DNA of 64,000 nt from Streptomyces pilosus (GCF_014649835.1 NZ_BMTU01000003.1:248001-312000); one strand, 5' to 3'; counted from the stretch's first letter, positions 10,069 to 18,321 are shown. Translations and numbers: made by a program. The notes: a model not told the origin generated them from the letters alone.

Positions 10069-10989
10069 TCACTGTGCCGTCCACCGCCGGTACCAGGGTG
10101 CCGCGCGGGTGAAGGCGGTCGCGAAGTCCTCGCCCGGCGGGCAGTCCAGGTCCTTCCAGAAGCCGTCGTCCGCGAACCAGTGGTCCACGGTCAGCAGGTC
10201 CAGGTGGTGCAGCGCGCGGGGCGATCCGGCCGCTCGCGCGCGGGCGGTGGCCACGTCCACCCCGGCCCCGCCGCCGGGCCGTTCCACCAGCTCGCAGACC
10301 GCCGCGAGCAGCTCGGAGGCGGGTACGGGGTCCGGGTGACCGACGTAACGGGCGCCGGGCCCGTGGTGCGGGGACAGGGCCGCGGCGACGACCGCGCGGC
10401 CCAGGGTGCCGACGTCGATCATCGAGTGGACGGCCGTGCAGCCGGTGACCGTCGCGGACAGCTCCCGCCCCAGGCCCACCAGTCCGGGGACCACCCAGCG
10501 GTCGCCCTCGCCGTGCACCAGGTGCGGGCGCAGCACGAGGCCGCCCGCGTCGAGGACGTGCGCCTCCGCCGCCGCGCGGGTGCGGCTGGTGGCGGAGACG
10601 GGCGCGACCGGGGCCTCCCCGGGCCGTACGCCGCGGAAGGGGCCCCGGCCGTGGACGGCGGCGGTGCTCACGTACACGATGCGGCCCACCCCGGCCCGTA
10701 CGGCCTCCTCCACCAGGGCCTTCGTGCCGAGGTCGTTGACCGTCGCGACGGACCGCGGGTCGCCTCCCACCCGGGAGGCGCAGTGGATCAGGACGTCGAC
10801 GCCGGCGCACGCCCCGCGCAGGGTGCGGGGGTCGGCGAGGTCGCCGGCCACGGTCCCGGCGTCCCCGCGTCCGTCCCGCGCGCGGCGGGAGAGCGACAGC
10901 ACGCGGAGACCGGGGCGCGTGCGGGCCGCCGCGGCGACCCGGCTGCCGATGAAGCCCGTCGCACCGGTGATCAGGAGGTCCGTGGTCAC
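10069..10989 (-). CDS. NAD-dependent epimerase/dehydratase of a GBL cassette
   Basis: This extended short-chain dehydrogenase has 306 residues. The Rossmann motif TGATGFIGSR lies within the first 16 residues and should bind NAD(P). The substrate-binding half is divergent; the usual YxxxK catalytic pair is not obvious, and the stretch VSTAAVHGRG holds the Ser/Thr position. The GTG start overlaps the stop of the upstream AfsA-like gene (GTGA), so the two are co-translated. In several GBL loci an epimerase/reductase of this type stands beside afsA-like genes (for example scbC) and is thought to reduce the butenolide intermediate. A role in GBL maturation is therefore the most likely, by context only. 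A longer frame reaching 11124 overlaps the neighbour and was not used. Confidence 0.82.
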   Translation of the reverse strand: MTTDLLITGATGFIGSRVAAAARTRPGLRVLSLSRRARDGRGDAGTVAGDLADPRTLRGACAGVDVLIHCASRVGGDPRSVATVNDLGTKALVEEAVRAGVGRIVYVSTAAVHGRGPFRGVRPGEAPVAPVSATSRTRAAAEAHVLDAGGLVLRPHLVHGEGDRWVVPGLVGLGRELSATVTGCTAVHSMIDVGTLGRAVVAAALSPHHGPGARYVGHPDPVPASELLAAVCELVERPGGGAGVDVATARARAAGSPRALHHLDLLTVDHWFADDGFWKDLDCPPGEDFATAFTRAAPWYRRWTAQ

Positions 10990-11993
10990 GGCAGCGACCG
11001 TACCGGGGCGGTGGGCGAGCAGGTGAGGGTGGCGGCGAAGACCGGCTCGTCGTCCTGCCGTCCCGACACCCGCACCGTCACCCCGTCCTCGCCCTTGTCG
11101 AGCACCTCGGTGTCGAGCCGGCAAGGGCTGTCCAGCTCGGCGTAGCGGCTGAAACGGACGCAGAGTTCGGACGGCAGGAAGGGCAGCCGGCCGGAGGCTG
11201 CGGCCGCGGCCTGGCGGGCGGCCTCGAACAGGACCATGCCGGGCACGTGGTCGTTGGGGCGGGGGAAGAGCACCGGGTGCCGCCCGTCGACCCGCAGCAG
11301 CCAGCTGCCGGGCCGGTCGGCCGGGGCGAGGACGACGTCCCGCGCGCGGTGCCGGCCCACCAGTGCGGGCGGAACCGGGGCGGGCGGAACCGGGGCGGGC
11401 AGCGGTATTCGCGCGCCGTCCACGACGGCGGAGCGGGAGCCGCGCAGACGGCGGTAGGCGGCCGGGGAGAGACAGCCCGTGCTCCCGGTGCCGCGGGCGA
11501 CGAGCAGCCCCGCGCGGCGGAACTCCATGGTGGTGCGCATGCCGTTCAGGCCGCGGCCCCGGCGGCGCACCTCGGAGCAGACCACGTCGACGGTGACCGG
11601 TTCGGCGGCGTCGGCCAGCAGGAGGGCGGCGGGGTCGGTGGAGACCTCCAGGTCGTGCATGACGAAGTGGGTGTCCGCGGGGGCGCCGAACTCGGCGTGC
11701 GCCAGGGCCATCGACGTCTGGCGCAACGTCTCACCGACGATCATCGGATCCTGGTGGCGGCTGTCGACGGGACCGAAGAAGCTGTGGGCGGCGGGCCAGT
11801 GCGCGGTGACGCGGAAGCGGTCCTCCGCGAGTCGCACCCAGGCGGCCGGGAAGACGTCCTCGGCGCGGGGCCGGTGGGCGAGTTCCGGTGTGACGAGGGT
11901 GCGGGCGGCGGCCGGACCGGCGCCGTTTGCGGGCGAGGCCCGCTGTCCGGTCTGATCCTCCCTGGGCGCGCTCGAGGAATCCGGCTGCGGCAT
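10986..11993 (-). CDS. AfsA/ScbA-family gamma-butyrolactone biosynthesis protein
   Basis: This protein of 335 residues has two A-factor hot-dog domains. The first half carries DPMIVGETLRQTSMALAHAEFG and the second NDHVPGMVLFEAARQAAAAA, the paired signature of AfsA/ScbA/BarX proteins. The founding member AfsA condenses dihydroxyacetone phosphate with a beta-ketoacyl-ACP, the first committed step to the diffusible signals that control antibiotic production (established for the family). The first 30 or so residues look disordered. It reads away from a TetR receptor gene, and a strong autoregulatory-element match lies 46 nt before its start. It is coupled to the epimerase gene by a 4-nt overlap. 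The signal made here and its targets cannot be read from the sequence. Confidence 0.92.
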   Translation of the reverse strand: MPQPDSSSAPREDQTGQRASPANGAGPAAARTLVTPELAHRPRAEDVFPAAWVRLAEDRFRVTAHWPAAHSFFGPVDSRHQDPMIVGETLRQTSMALAHAEFGAPADTHFVMHDLEVSTDPAALLLADAAEPVTVDVVCSEVRRRGRGLNGMRTTMEFRRAGLLVARGTGSTGCLSPAAYRRLRGSRSAVVDGARIPLPAPVPPAPVPPALVGRHRARDVVLAPADRPGSWLLRVDGRHPVLFPRPNDHVPGMVLFEAARQAAAAASGRLPFLPSELCVRFSRYAELDSPCRLDTEVLDKGEDGVTVRVSGRQDDEPVFAATLTCSPTAPVRSLP

Positions 11994-12038
11994 GGGAACC
12001 CCCGGGATCGGCAGTCTGGCTCCGGTCGATTCGCACTA

Positions 12039-12062
12039 AGATACGGACGAGACGGTTTTTTT
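12039..12062. promoter_or_regulatory. Autoregulatory element (ARE), GBL-receptor operator
   Basis: The left half reads AGATACGGAC and the right half CGGTTTTTTT, separated by GAGA. This agrees at all but one fixed position with the ARE consensus as I remember it (ANAWAC, then ACY, then CGGTTTNTTT). It lies between the divergent afsA-like and tetR genes, 46 nt from the first and 150 nt from the second, where GBL receptors normally bind. It is the most AT-rich stretch nearby. Confidence 0.82.
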
Positions 12063-12211
12063 CCAAGGGTGATCCACATCGCCGGATCCGAGCCCGCGCG
12101 CCCCTCGCACCGTGCGACCGACCGCACGGTGGTGCCCGCGCCGGCCCCGCGGCGGCTGCACGGTGCGACCCAGGAGATCCACGAGGATCCACGCAGATCA
12201 GGAGGCACCCG

Positions 12212-12877
12212 ATGGCGCGACAGGAGCGCGCGATCCGCACCCGGCGGACGATTCTGGAGGCGGCGGCCGCCGTCTTCGACGAACGCGGCTACACCTCGGC
12301 GACCATCGGGGAGATCCTGGAGCGGGCCGGGGTGACCAAGGGGGCCCTGTACTTCCACTTCGGCTCCAAGGAGGAGCTGGCGCTCGGCGTGTTCGAGGAG
12401 CAGCTGGCGATCTCCCTGCCGCCCCAGTCGAGCAAGCTCCAGGAACTGGTCGACTCCGGCCTGGTGCTGGCCACGCGGCTGCGCACCGAACCGCTGGTGC
12501 GGGCGAGTGTCGGACTGGCCCTGGACCAGGGCGCGCTGGGACTGGACCGCACTCCGGCGTTCGGCATGTGGATCGACCAGACCACCCGGACCCTGGCCGA
12601 GGCGAAGACGGGCGGCGAACTGCTGCCGCACGTGGAGGCGACGGAGACGGCGGAGCTGCTCGTCGCCAGCTTCTCGGGGGTGCAGCTGCTGTCGCAGGTG
12701 CGCTGCCAGCGGCAGGACCTGGAACACCGGGTCGTCGTGCTGTTCCACCACCTGCTGCCGGGCATCGCCGTTCCCGCGGTGCTGGCCCGGCTGGACATCT
12801 CGGAGGACCGCGCCGCACGGCTGCTCGCCGAGGTACGGCCGCTGCCGGTGGCGGGGGACGTGGTGGAGGCGGGATAG
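12212..12877 (+). CDS. TetR-family gamma-butyrolactone receptor (ScbR/ArpA-like)
   Basis: This is a repressor of 221 residues. Its helix-turn-helix (about 25-50, GYTSATIGEILERAGVTKG then ALYFHFGSKEEL) has the pattern typical of ArpA/ScbR/BarA proteins. In these the ligand domain binds a butyrolactone and releases DNA. Key ligand-pocket features include a Trp in FGMWIDQ, matching the conserved Trp of CprB/ArpA (about residue 127). A perfect GGAGG stands 6 nt before the ATG. The gene is divergent from the afsA-like synthase with an ARE between them, so self-regulation and control of synthesis by the same site are likely. No SARP activator gene lies nearby, so the wider targets are elsewhere. 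A pseudo-receptor that senses other ligands is the main alternative. Confidence 0.9.
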   Translation: MARQERAIRTRRTILEAAAAVFDERGYTSATIGEILERAGVTKGALYFHFGSKEELALGVFEEQLAISLPPQSSKLQELVDSGLVLATRLRTEPLVRASVGLALDQGALGLDRTPAFGMWIDQTTRTLAEAKTGGELLPHVEATETAELLVASFSGVQLLSQVRCQRQDLEHRVVVLFHHLLPGIAVPAVLARLDISEDRAARLLAEVRPLPVAGDVVEAG

Positions 12878-12901
12878 GCGCGGGCGGGTTTCCGCAGGGG
12901 G

Positions 12902-13030
12902 CGGTCGTCCACAGGGCGGGAGTCCGCGGGGGGCCGGTCGTCCACAGGGCGGGCCTCCGCCGGGGTCGGTCGTCCACAGGGCGGGTCTCCGCCGGGGCCG
13001 GTCGTCCACAGGCTGGGAGTCGTCCACAGG
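12902..13030. repeat. 32-33 bp tandem repeat with GTCGTCCACAGG core
   Basis: CGGTCGTCCACAGG occurs at 12902, 12935, 12967 and 12999, giving periods of 33, 32 and 32. The spacers are similar (GGCGGGNNTCCGCCGGGG-like). A fifth, shorter copy, GTCGTCCACAGG, follows at 13019. The array fills the gap between the receptor gene stop and the DUF2252 gene start and is not coding. Confidence 0.85.
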
Positions 13031-13123
13031 GGCCTGACGCTTTTCGGCCACCGGTTGTACGGTCGGCACGATCGATGTCGACGCGTGTGCCCAGCACACA
13101 GGTGTACGGGGGAGGCGATTGCG

Positions 13124-14569
13124 GTGAGCGAGTTCGTCACCGGGACGGACGGGGCCGAGGGCGCGGCCGGGGACGCGGACCGGGGGCGGCGCCTGCCACG
13201 GGTGCCCGGGTTCGCCGAGTGGCCGGCCGCGGGCTCGCCCAAGCGGGAGGGCAAGGCCCTGCGCGCGGAGGTCCCGCGCGGTGCGCACGCGACCCTCGAC
13301 CCGGATCCCGCCCGCCCCGACGCGGTCGGCGCCGTCGAGGAGTCCAGCCGCGGCAGGCTGCCCGAGCTGGCCCCGCTCCGGGTGGGCAGGATGGCGGCGA
13401 CCCCGTTCGCCTTCCTGCGCGGATCGGCCAGCCTGATGGCGTACGACCTGGCCCGCACCCCCGTGACCGGGATCGGCGCCCAGATCTGCGGTGACGCCCA
13501 CGCGGCGAACTTCGGTCTCTACGGGGACGCGCGCGGCCGCCTGGTCATCGACCTGAACGACTTCGACGAGACCGTCCACGGCCCCTGGGAGTGGGACCTC
13601 AAGCGGCTCGCCACCTCCCTGGTGCTCGCCGGGCGGGAAGCCGGGGCGGACGAGGACACCTGCCGCGCGGCCGCCCACGACGCCGCGGGCGCCTACCGGC
13701 GCACCATGCGGCTGCTGTCCAGGCTGCCCGCGCTGGACGCCTGGAACGCCATCGCGGACGAGGAACTCGTCTCCCACGCCGACGCCCACGACCTGCTCGG
13801 CACCCTGGAGCGGGTCTCCGAGAAGGCCCGCGCGAACACCAGCGGCCGCTTCGCCGCCAAGTCCACCGAGGAGGGCGCGGACGGCGGGCGCCGCTTCGTC
13901 GACGCGCCGCCGGTGCTGCGCCGCATACCGGACGCGGAGGCCGCCCGGGTGGCCGCCTCCCTGGAGGAGTACCTCGGCACGCTCCCGCCGGACCGCCACC
14001 CGCTGCTCGCCCGGCACGCCGTGCACGACGTGGCGTTCCGCGTCGTCGGCACCGGCAGCGTCGGAACCCGCTCCTATGTCGTGCTGCTCCTCGACCACCG
14101 GGGCGAGCCGCTGGTCCTCCAGGTGAAGGAGGCCCGCCCCTCGGCGCTCGTCCCGCACCTGCCGACGGCCGGCTTCGGCACGCCCGAGGCGGGGCACGAG
14201 GGCCGGCGGGTGGTCGACGGCCAGAAGCGGATGCAGGTGGTCAGCGACAGCCTGCTCGGCTGGACCACGGTCGACGGCCGCCCCTACCAGGTGCGCCAGT
14301 TCCGCAACCGCAAGGGCAGCGTCGACCCGGCCGCCCTGGCCGCCGACCAGGTCGACGACTACGCCCGGATGACCGGGGCCCTGCTGGCCCGCGCCCACTC
14401 CCACAGCGCCGACCCCCGCCTCCTCGCCGGCTACTGCGGCAAGAACGACGAGCTGGACGAGGCGGTGGCGGCCTTCGCCGTCGCCTACGCCGACCTCACC
14501 GAGGCGGACCACACGGATCTGGTCACGGCGGTGCGGTCCGGGCGCATCGCCGCCGAGACGGGGGTATGA
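13124..14569 (+). CDS. DUF2252 family protein
   Basis: This protein of 481 residues belongs to the uncharacterised DUF2252 family, whose fold resembles aminoglycoside-phosphotransferase-like kinases. The signatures are ICGDAHAANFG near residue 125, followed by VIDLNDFDET, and PWEWDLKRLATSLVLAGR. The GDAH and DFDE motifs would be the catalytic and metal-binding parts if the protein is a kinase, but no substrate is known. GTG at 13124 is chosen because GGGGGAGG lies 10 nt upstream. The gene stands alone on the plus strand after the repeat array, and its stop is 111 nt before the J-domain-like gene. It may be expressed separately from the GBL cassette. Confidence 0.9.
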   Translation: MSEFVTGTDGAEGAAGDADRGRRLPRVPGFAEWPAAGSPKREGKALRAEVPRGAHATLDPDPARPDAVGAVEESSRGRLPELAPLRVGRMAATPFAFLRGSASLMAYDLARTPVTGIGAQICGDAHAANFGLYGDARGRLVIDLNDFDETVHGPWEWDLKRLATSLVLAGREAGADEDTCRAAAHDAAGAYRRTMRLLSRLPALDAWNAIADEELVSHADAHDLLGTLERVSEKARANTSGRFAAKSTEEGADGGRRFVDAPPVLRRIPDAEAARVAASLEEYLGTLPPDRHPLLARHAVHDVAFRVVGTGSVGTRSYVVLLLDHRGEPLVLQVKEARPSALVPHLPTAGFGTPEAGHEGRRVVDGQKRMQVVSDSLLGWTTVDGRPYQVRQFRNRKGSVDPAALAADQVDDYARMTGALLARAHSHSADPRLLAGYCGKNDELDEAVAAFAVAYADLTEADHTDLVTAVRSGRIAAETGV

Positions 14570-14680
14570 GCGGCGCGGCGCCCACGGGCGGCCCCCGGAC
14601 GGGCGCGGGAGGCCCTCCCGGCAGGTGGTGCGCCGCTGGTGCGGGGCGTGCCGTCCGGGCCGGTGGCCTACGCTGTCCGG

Positions 14681-15520
14681 GTGACGACCCCGGAAGGTGA
14701 GCAGGCCGGCGGCGCCGGCGCGGAGCGGACGTCCGCCGGCGACGGCGTGGCGCGGCCCGAGGAACGGCTGGAACAGGCCGTGCGGGCGGCCGAGCAGGCG
14801 CTGATCGAGTTCGAGATCGCGGTGGAGACCTTCCGCGTCGAGGTCGAGAACTTCTCCCGGCTGCACGAACAGAAGCTCGGCCCCGTCTACGCCCGCCTCG
14901 AGGAGCTGGACGCCCGGATCCTGGAGGCGAAGGCGGCCCGCAGCGACGACCCCGAGGACCGGCGCCGGGCCGACGAGGCGCGCGCCCGGCTCCTGCCGAT
15001 CCCCGGCGTCGAAGAGCTGATGAACGGCTGGATGGACGCGGACGGCTTGTTCCCCGAGGCCACCGCCATGCTCACGGACCAGCCGGTAAGGCCCCCGCAG
15101 CGGGTGCGGCCCAGCGAGGAGGCCCGCAAGCTCTACCGGGAGCTCGCCCGCAGGGCCCATCCGGACCTGGCGCAGGAGGACACGGAACGCGCCCGCCGCG
15201 AGGAGTTCATCACCCGCGTCAACGCCGCCTACGCCCGTGGCAGCGAGGCGGAACTGCGCGAGCTCGCCGAGGAGTGGGCCAGGGGACCGGAGCTGAAGCG
15301 CCTGCCGAGCGCCGGCGAGGAGCTCTACGCCCGCCTCGAATGGCTCTCCCGGCGCAAGGAACTGCTCACCCTGGTCGCCAAGGAGCTGGAGGAGAGCGCC
15401 ATCGGGTCGATGCTGCGCCTCGCCCCCGAGGACCCCGACCGGCTGCTGGAGGACATCGCCGGCCGGCTGCGCGCCCAGGTGGCCGAGCGTGAGGCCGAGC
15501 TGGCGGCGCTGCTGACCTGA
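14681..15520 (+). CDS. J-domain-like coiled-coil protein
   Basis: This cytoplasmic protein of 279 residues has no recognised enzyme domain. Residues 25-85 form a strongly charged coiled coil (ERLEQAVRAAEQALIEFEIA). A J-domain-like segment near residues 145-185 (ARKLYRELARRAHPDLAQ) holds the HPD tripeptide that normally stimulates DnaK ATPase. The C-terminus is again helical and charged. It could be a DnaK co-chaperone of unknown client, but the rest of the J domain is only loosely visible. The GTG start has no ribosome site. A -10-like TACGCT (14669-14674) ends 6 nt before it, so the mRNA is probably leaderless. Confidence 0.78.
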   Translation: MTTPEGEQAGGAGAERTSAGDGVARPEERLEQAVRAAEQALIEFEIAVETFRVEVENFSRLHEQKLGPVYARLEELDARILEAKAARSDDPEDRRRADEARARLLPIPGVEELMNGWMDADGLFPEATAMLTDQPVRPPQRVRPSEEARKLYRELARRAHPDLAQEDTERARREEFITRVNAAYARGSEAELRELAEEWARGPELKRLPSAGEELYARLEWLSRRKELLTLVAKELEESAIGSMLRLAPEDPDRLLEDIAGRLRAQVAEREAELAALLT

Positions 15521-15554
15521 ACCCGGCCCCGCCTGGTCGGGTAGCGTCGTGGGC

Positions 15555-15902
15555 ATGAGTTTTGGAGCTGGTGTGCCCACGGTCCAGGTCACGGACCTCA
15601 AGGACGGCGACTTCCTGCTGGACGTCCGGGAGGACGACGAGTGGAAGGCCGGTCATGCCGAAGGGGCACTGCACATCCCCATCAGTGACTTCGTGGCCCG
15701 CTACGGCGAGCTGACCGAGGCCGCCCCGCAGGACGGCCGGGTCCATGTGATCTGCCGCTCCGGCGGGCGGTCGGCGCAGGTCACCATGTACCTGGCCCAG
15801 CAGGGCATCGACGCCGTGAACGTCCACGGCGGCATGCAGCTGTGGGAGTCCGCCGGCCGCCCCGTCGTCACCGACGACGGAGAGCCGGGGCACGTGCTGT
15901 AG
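15555..15902 (+). CDS. Rhodanese-like domain protein
   Basis: This single rhodanese domain of 115 residues begins with a short lead and the signature LLDVREDDEWKAGH. The active-site loop is CRSGGRS (Cys near residue 71), the length typical of sulphur-transferring rhodaneses. It may shuttle sulfane sulphur in the cytoplasm; the partner is unknown. The ATG is preceded by TAGCGT (15542-15547) 7 nt upstream and no ribosome site, so a leaderless mRNA is likely. It is only 34 nt after the J-domain-like gene. Confidence 0.9.
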   Translation: MSFGAGVPTVQVTDLKDGDFLLDVREDDEWKAGHAEGALHIPISDFVARYGELTEAAPQDGRVHVICRSGGRSAQVTMYLAQQGIDAVNVHGGMQLWESAGRPVVTDDGEPGHVL

Positions 15903-15920
15903 CCCGGGCGGTCCACCGGT

Positions 15921-15966
15921 CCCCCGGTCCAGCGGTCCGCCGACCCCCCGGTCCAGCGGTCCGCCG
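15921..15966. repeat. 22-bp direct repeat, two copies
   Basis: A 22-bp unit beginning CCCCCGGTCCAGCGG is repeated at 15921 and 15945 between the convergent rhodanese and paaE genes. A GGGCCGCC run follows. It is non-coding low-complexity sequence. Confidence 0.8.
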
Positions 15967-15992
15967 GGCCGCCGGGCCGCCGGGCCGCCGGT

Positions 15993-17051
15993 CTAGCGGT
16001 CGAAGTCCAGCTCCACCCGCTCCGTCACCGGACGGGACTGGCAGGCCAGGACGTAGCCGGCCTCCGTCTCCTCCGACTCCAGCGCGAAGTTGCGGTCCAT
16101 CCGCACCTCACCAGAGACGAGGAAGGCGCGGCAGGTTCCGCACACCCCGCCCTTGCAGGCGTAGGGCGCGTCGGGCCGGTTGCGCAGCACCGTGTCCAGC
16201 AGGGACTCCCCGGCCTGGACGGGCCAGGTGCCGCCGCGTCCGTCGAGCCGGGCGGTGACCGTGCTGTGCGCGGGGGCGGTCGCGGTGGTGACGGTCGCCG
16301 TACCGGCGTCGACGTGGAAGATCTCCTGGTGGATGCGGGAGCGGGCGACGCCCAGGCCGCGCAGCGCCCGCTCGGCGCCTTCGACCAGTCCGTACGGCCC
16401 GCACAGGAACCAGCCGTCCACCTGCCCGACGGGCAGCAGCGCCGGCAGCAGCCCGGTCAGCCGCTCCTGGTCCAGCCGCCCGGACGGCAGTCCCGCCTGC
16501 TGCTCCTCGCGGGAGAGCACCGTCACCAGCTGGAAGCGCTCGGGGTAGCGGTCCTTCAGGTCGGCGACCTCCTCCAGGAACATCGTGGAGGCGGCCGTCC
16601 GGTCGCTGCGGATCAGGCAGAACCTGGCGTCCGGCTCGCGGGCGAGGAGGGTCGAGACGATCGACAGCACCGGCGTGATGCCGCTGCCGCCGACGACGGC
16701 CGCGTACCGGCCGGGAGCGGGAGGGAGCGTGAAGCGGCCGGCCGGGGTCATCACCTCCAGCTCGTCGCCGAGGTCGATCTCCTTGAGCGCGTACGTGGAG
16801 AAGGCGCCGCCCTCGACGAGCCGCACGCCGACCCGCAGCGTGCTCGGGCCCTCGCCGTCGGGGGCGGGGGAGCAGATGGAGTACGTGCGGCGTATCTCCT
16901 CGCCGTCGGCGGTGCGGCGGAGGGCCAGGTGCTGGCCGGGCGCGTACCGGTACTCCTCGCGCAACCGCGGGGGGACGGTGAGGGTGAGGGCGACGGAGTC
17001 GTCGGTGAGCCGGTCGACCGCGGCCACCCGGAGCCGGTGGAAGCGGGCCAT
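15993..17051 (-). CDS. paaE: Phenylacetyl-CoA epoxidase reductase subunit PaaE
   Basis: This NAD(P)H-dependent reductase of 352 residues feeds electrons to the PaaABC oxygenase. The N-terminal FAD-binding barrel has RRTYSICS (about 55-62). The NAD-binding domain has GGSGITPVLSI (about 115-125). The C-terminal plant-type ferredoxin domain binds a 2Fe-2S cluster through CKGGVCGTC and a later LACQ. An ATG at 17051 overlaps the paaD stop and follows AAGGAG by 5 nt; a GTG 3 nt earlier is equally possible. It is the last gene of the paaABCDE operon on the minus strand. Confidence 0.95.
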   Translation of the reverse strand: MARFHRLRVAAVDRLTDDSVALTLTVPPRLREEYRYAPGQHLALRRTADGEEIRRTYSICSPAPDGEGPSTLRVGVRLVEGGAFSTYALKEIDLGDELEVMTPAGRFTLPPAPGRYAAVVGGSGITPVLSIVSTLLAREPDARFCLIRSDRTAASTMFLEEVADLKDRYPERFQLVTVLSREEQQAGLPSGRLDQERLTGLLPALLPVGQVDGWFLCGPYGLVEGAERALRGLGVARSRIHQEIFHVDAGTATVTTATAPAHSTVTARLDGRGGTWPVQAGESLLDTVLRNRPDAPYACKGGVCGTCRAFLVSGEVRMDRNFALESEETEAGYVLACQSRPVTERVELDFDR

Positions 17052-17590
17052 CACAACTCCTTGAAGTGGTCGAACGGTTCACGGCAGGCCAGGCAGCGGC
17101 GCAGTGCCTTGCACGCGGTGGACGAGAAGCGGCTGAGCAGTTCGGTCTCCTCGGACCCGCAGTGCGGGCACTCGACGGGAGGAAGGTCGTTCGCCGCTGG
17201 TTCCGACCGGGTGCGGGTGGCTCCGAGCGTCACCGGGACCGGCCCGGCGGGGACTCCGGTGCGCGGCGGGGCGATGCCGAACTCCCGCAGCTTGCGCCGT
17301 CCTTCGTCCGTGATGTCGTCGGTCGACCAGGCCGGCGCGAGCACCGTGCGCACCGTGACCTCGCGCACCCCGTGCCCGCGCAGAACGCGCTCGATGTCGA
17401 CGCTCATCGCCTCGACGGCCGGGCAGCCGGTGTACGTCGGGGTCAGCTCGACCTCGACGGCGTCCGGACCGTGCGCGTGCACCGCACGCACGACTCCCAG
17501 TTCGCGCAGGGTCAGCACCGGCAGTTCGGGGTCGGGCACCGAACCGGCGAGCTCCAGGAGCTCCGCCTCCAGCGGGGTGGCGGTCACCAT
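17051..17590 (-). CDS. paaD: Phenylacetyl-CoA epoxidase maturation subunit PaaD
   Basis: This protein of 179 residues combines a DUF59/MIP18-like domain (about 10-90, SVPDPELPVLTLRELGVV and TPTYTGCPA with its Cys) and a C-terminal zinc-ribbon-like part with CPHCGSE and CLACREPF. PaaD is needed to form active epoxidase, probably for Fe-S or diiron assembly (known for the family). The ATG at 17590 overlaps the paaC end by 7 nt; a GTG at 17587 would give a 4-nt overlap. The C-terminal Cys pairs are the standard form of the actinobacterial PaaD. Confidence 0.94.
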   Translation of the reverse strand: MVTATPLEAELLELAGSVPDPELPVLTLRELGVVRAVHAHGPDAVEVELTPTYTGCPAVEAMSVDIERVLRGHGVREVTVRTVLAPAWSTDDITDEGRRKLREFGIAPPRTGVPAGPVPVTLGATRTRSEPAANDLPPVECPHCGSEETELLSRFSSTACKALRRCLACREPFDHFKEL

Positions 17591-18321
17591 GCCGCCCCCG
17601 GGTGGCTGCGGTGCAGGTGCTGCATCTCGGCGAGCATCCGGCCGAACGGCTCGGTGTGCAGGCCCTGCCGGCCGGCGCCGGCCGCCCAGGCCCCCGTGCG
17701 CGGCCCGTCGGGCACCGTGAGCGTGGCGCGGCGCAGCACCTCGCCGGTCCGCTCCAGCCAGGCCCGCTCCAGGCGGGACGGGTCGACGTCGACGCCCTCG
17801 ACCGGCTGGAACATCTCGCCGGTGTAGCGCCACAGCGCGTCCACGGCCCGCTGCATCCGCGCGTGGCTCTCGTCCGTGCCGTCGCCGAGGCGCAGCGTCC
17901 ACTGCTCGGCGTGGTCGCGGTGGTAGGCGGTCTCCTTGACGGCCTTCGCGGCCAGCGGGGCGAAGGGGCCGTCGCCGGAGGCCAGTTCACCGTAGAGCAG
18001 GTACTGGTGTGCGGAGAAGAACAGCTGGCGGACGATGGTGTGGGCGAAGTCGCCGTTCGGCTGTTCGACCAGCTGGAGGTTGCGGAAGGCGCGCTCCTCG
18101 CGGAGGAACGCCAGCTCGTCCTCGTCGCCCGCCATCGACAGCAGCACCCGGGCCTGGCCGAGCAGGTCCAGCGCGATGTTGGCGAGAGCGACCTCCTCCT
18201 CCAGGACGGGGGCGTGGCCTGCCCACTCGCCCAGGCGGTGGGAGAGCACCAGCGCGTCGTCACCGAGGGCGAGCGCGGCGGCGGTGACCGCGGCGGTGCC
18301 GGCGGCGGGAGTCGTGGTCAC
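17584..18321 (-). CDS. paaC: Phenylacetyl-CoA epoxidase subunit PaaC
   Basis: This structural subunit of 245 residues belongs to the ring-1,2-epoxidase complex. It is a ferritin-like four-helix protein related to PaaA but without a full diiron site, and it supports the A subunit. The text LGDDALVLSHRLGEW at the start and LANIALDLLGQARVL are family hallmarks. The GTG at 18321 overlaps the paaB stop by 4 nt. A longer frame to 18582 is the shadow of paaB. Confidence 0.94.
   Translation of the reverse strand: MTTTPAAGTAAVTAAALALGDDALVLSHRLGEWAGHAPVLEEEVALANIALDLLGQARVLLSMAGDEDELAFLREERAFRNLQLVEQPNGDFAHTIVRQLFFSAHQYLLYGELASGDGPFAPLAAKAVKETAYHRDHAEQWTLRLGDGTDESHARMQRAVDALWRYTGEMFQPVEGVDVDPSRLERAWLERTGEVLRRATLTVPDGPRTGAWAAGAGRQGLHTEPFGRMLAEMQHLHRSHPGAAW

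Noticed and set aside
10986..11993. A FabZ-like dehydratase reading of the AfsA-family gene
   Set aside because: The hot-dog fold occurs twice with AfsA-type motifs (VPGMVLFEAARQAA), and the gene neighbours a GBL receptor. FabZ is single-domain and much shorter.
9854..13123. A mobile island with attL/attR bounded by the tRNA 3' end
   Set aside because: I found no second copy of the tRNA 3' end (GGGGGTTCAACTCCCCC) and no integrase gene. Insertion of the GBL cassette therefore remains only a possibility.
11741..15601. A 1286-codon open frame on the minus strand
   Set aside because: It runs through the tetR, DUF2252 and J-domain-like genes and has no domain, only Arg/Gly/Pro/Ala-rich text. It is an artefact of about 72% GC.
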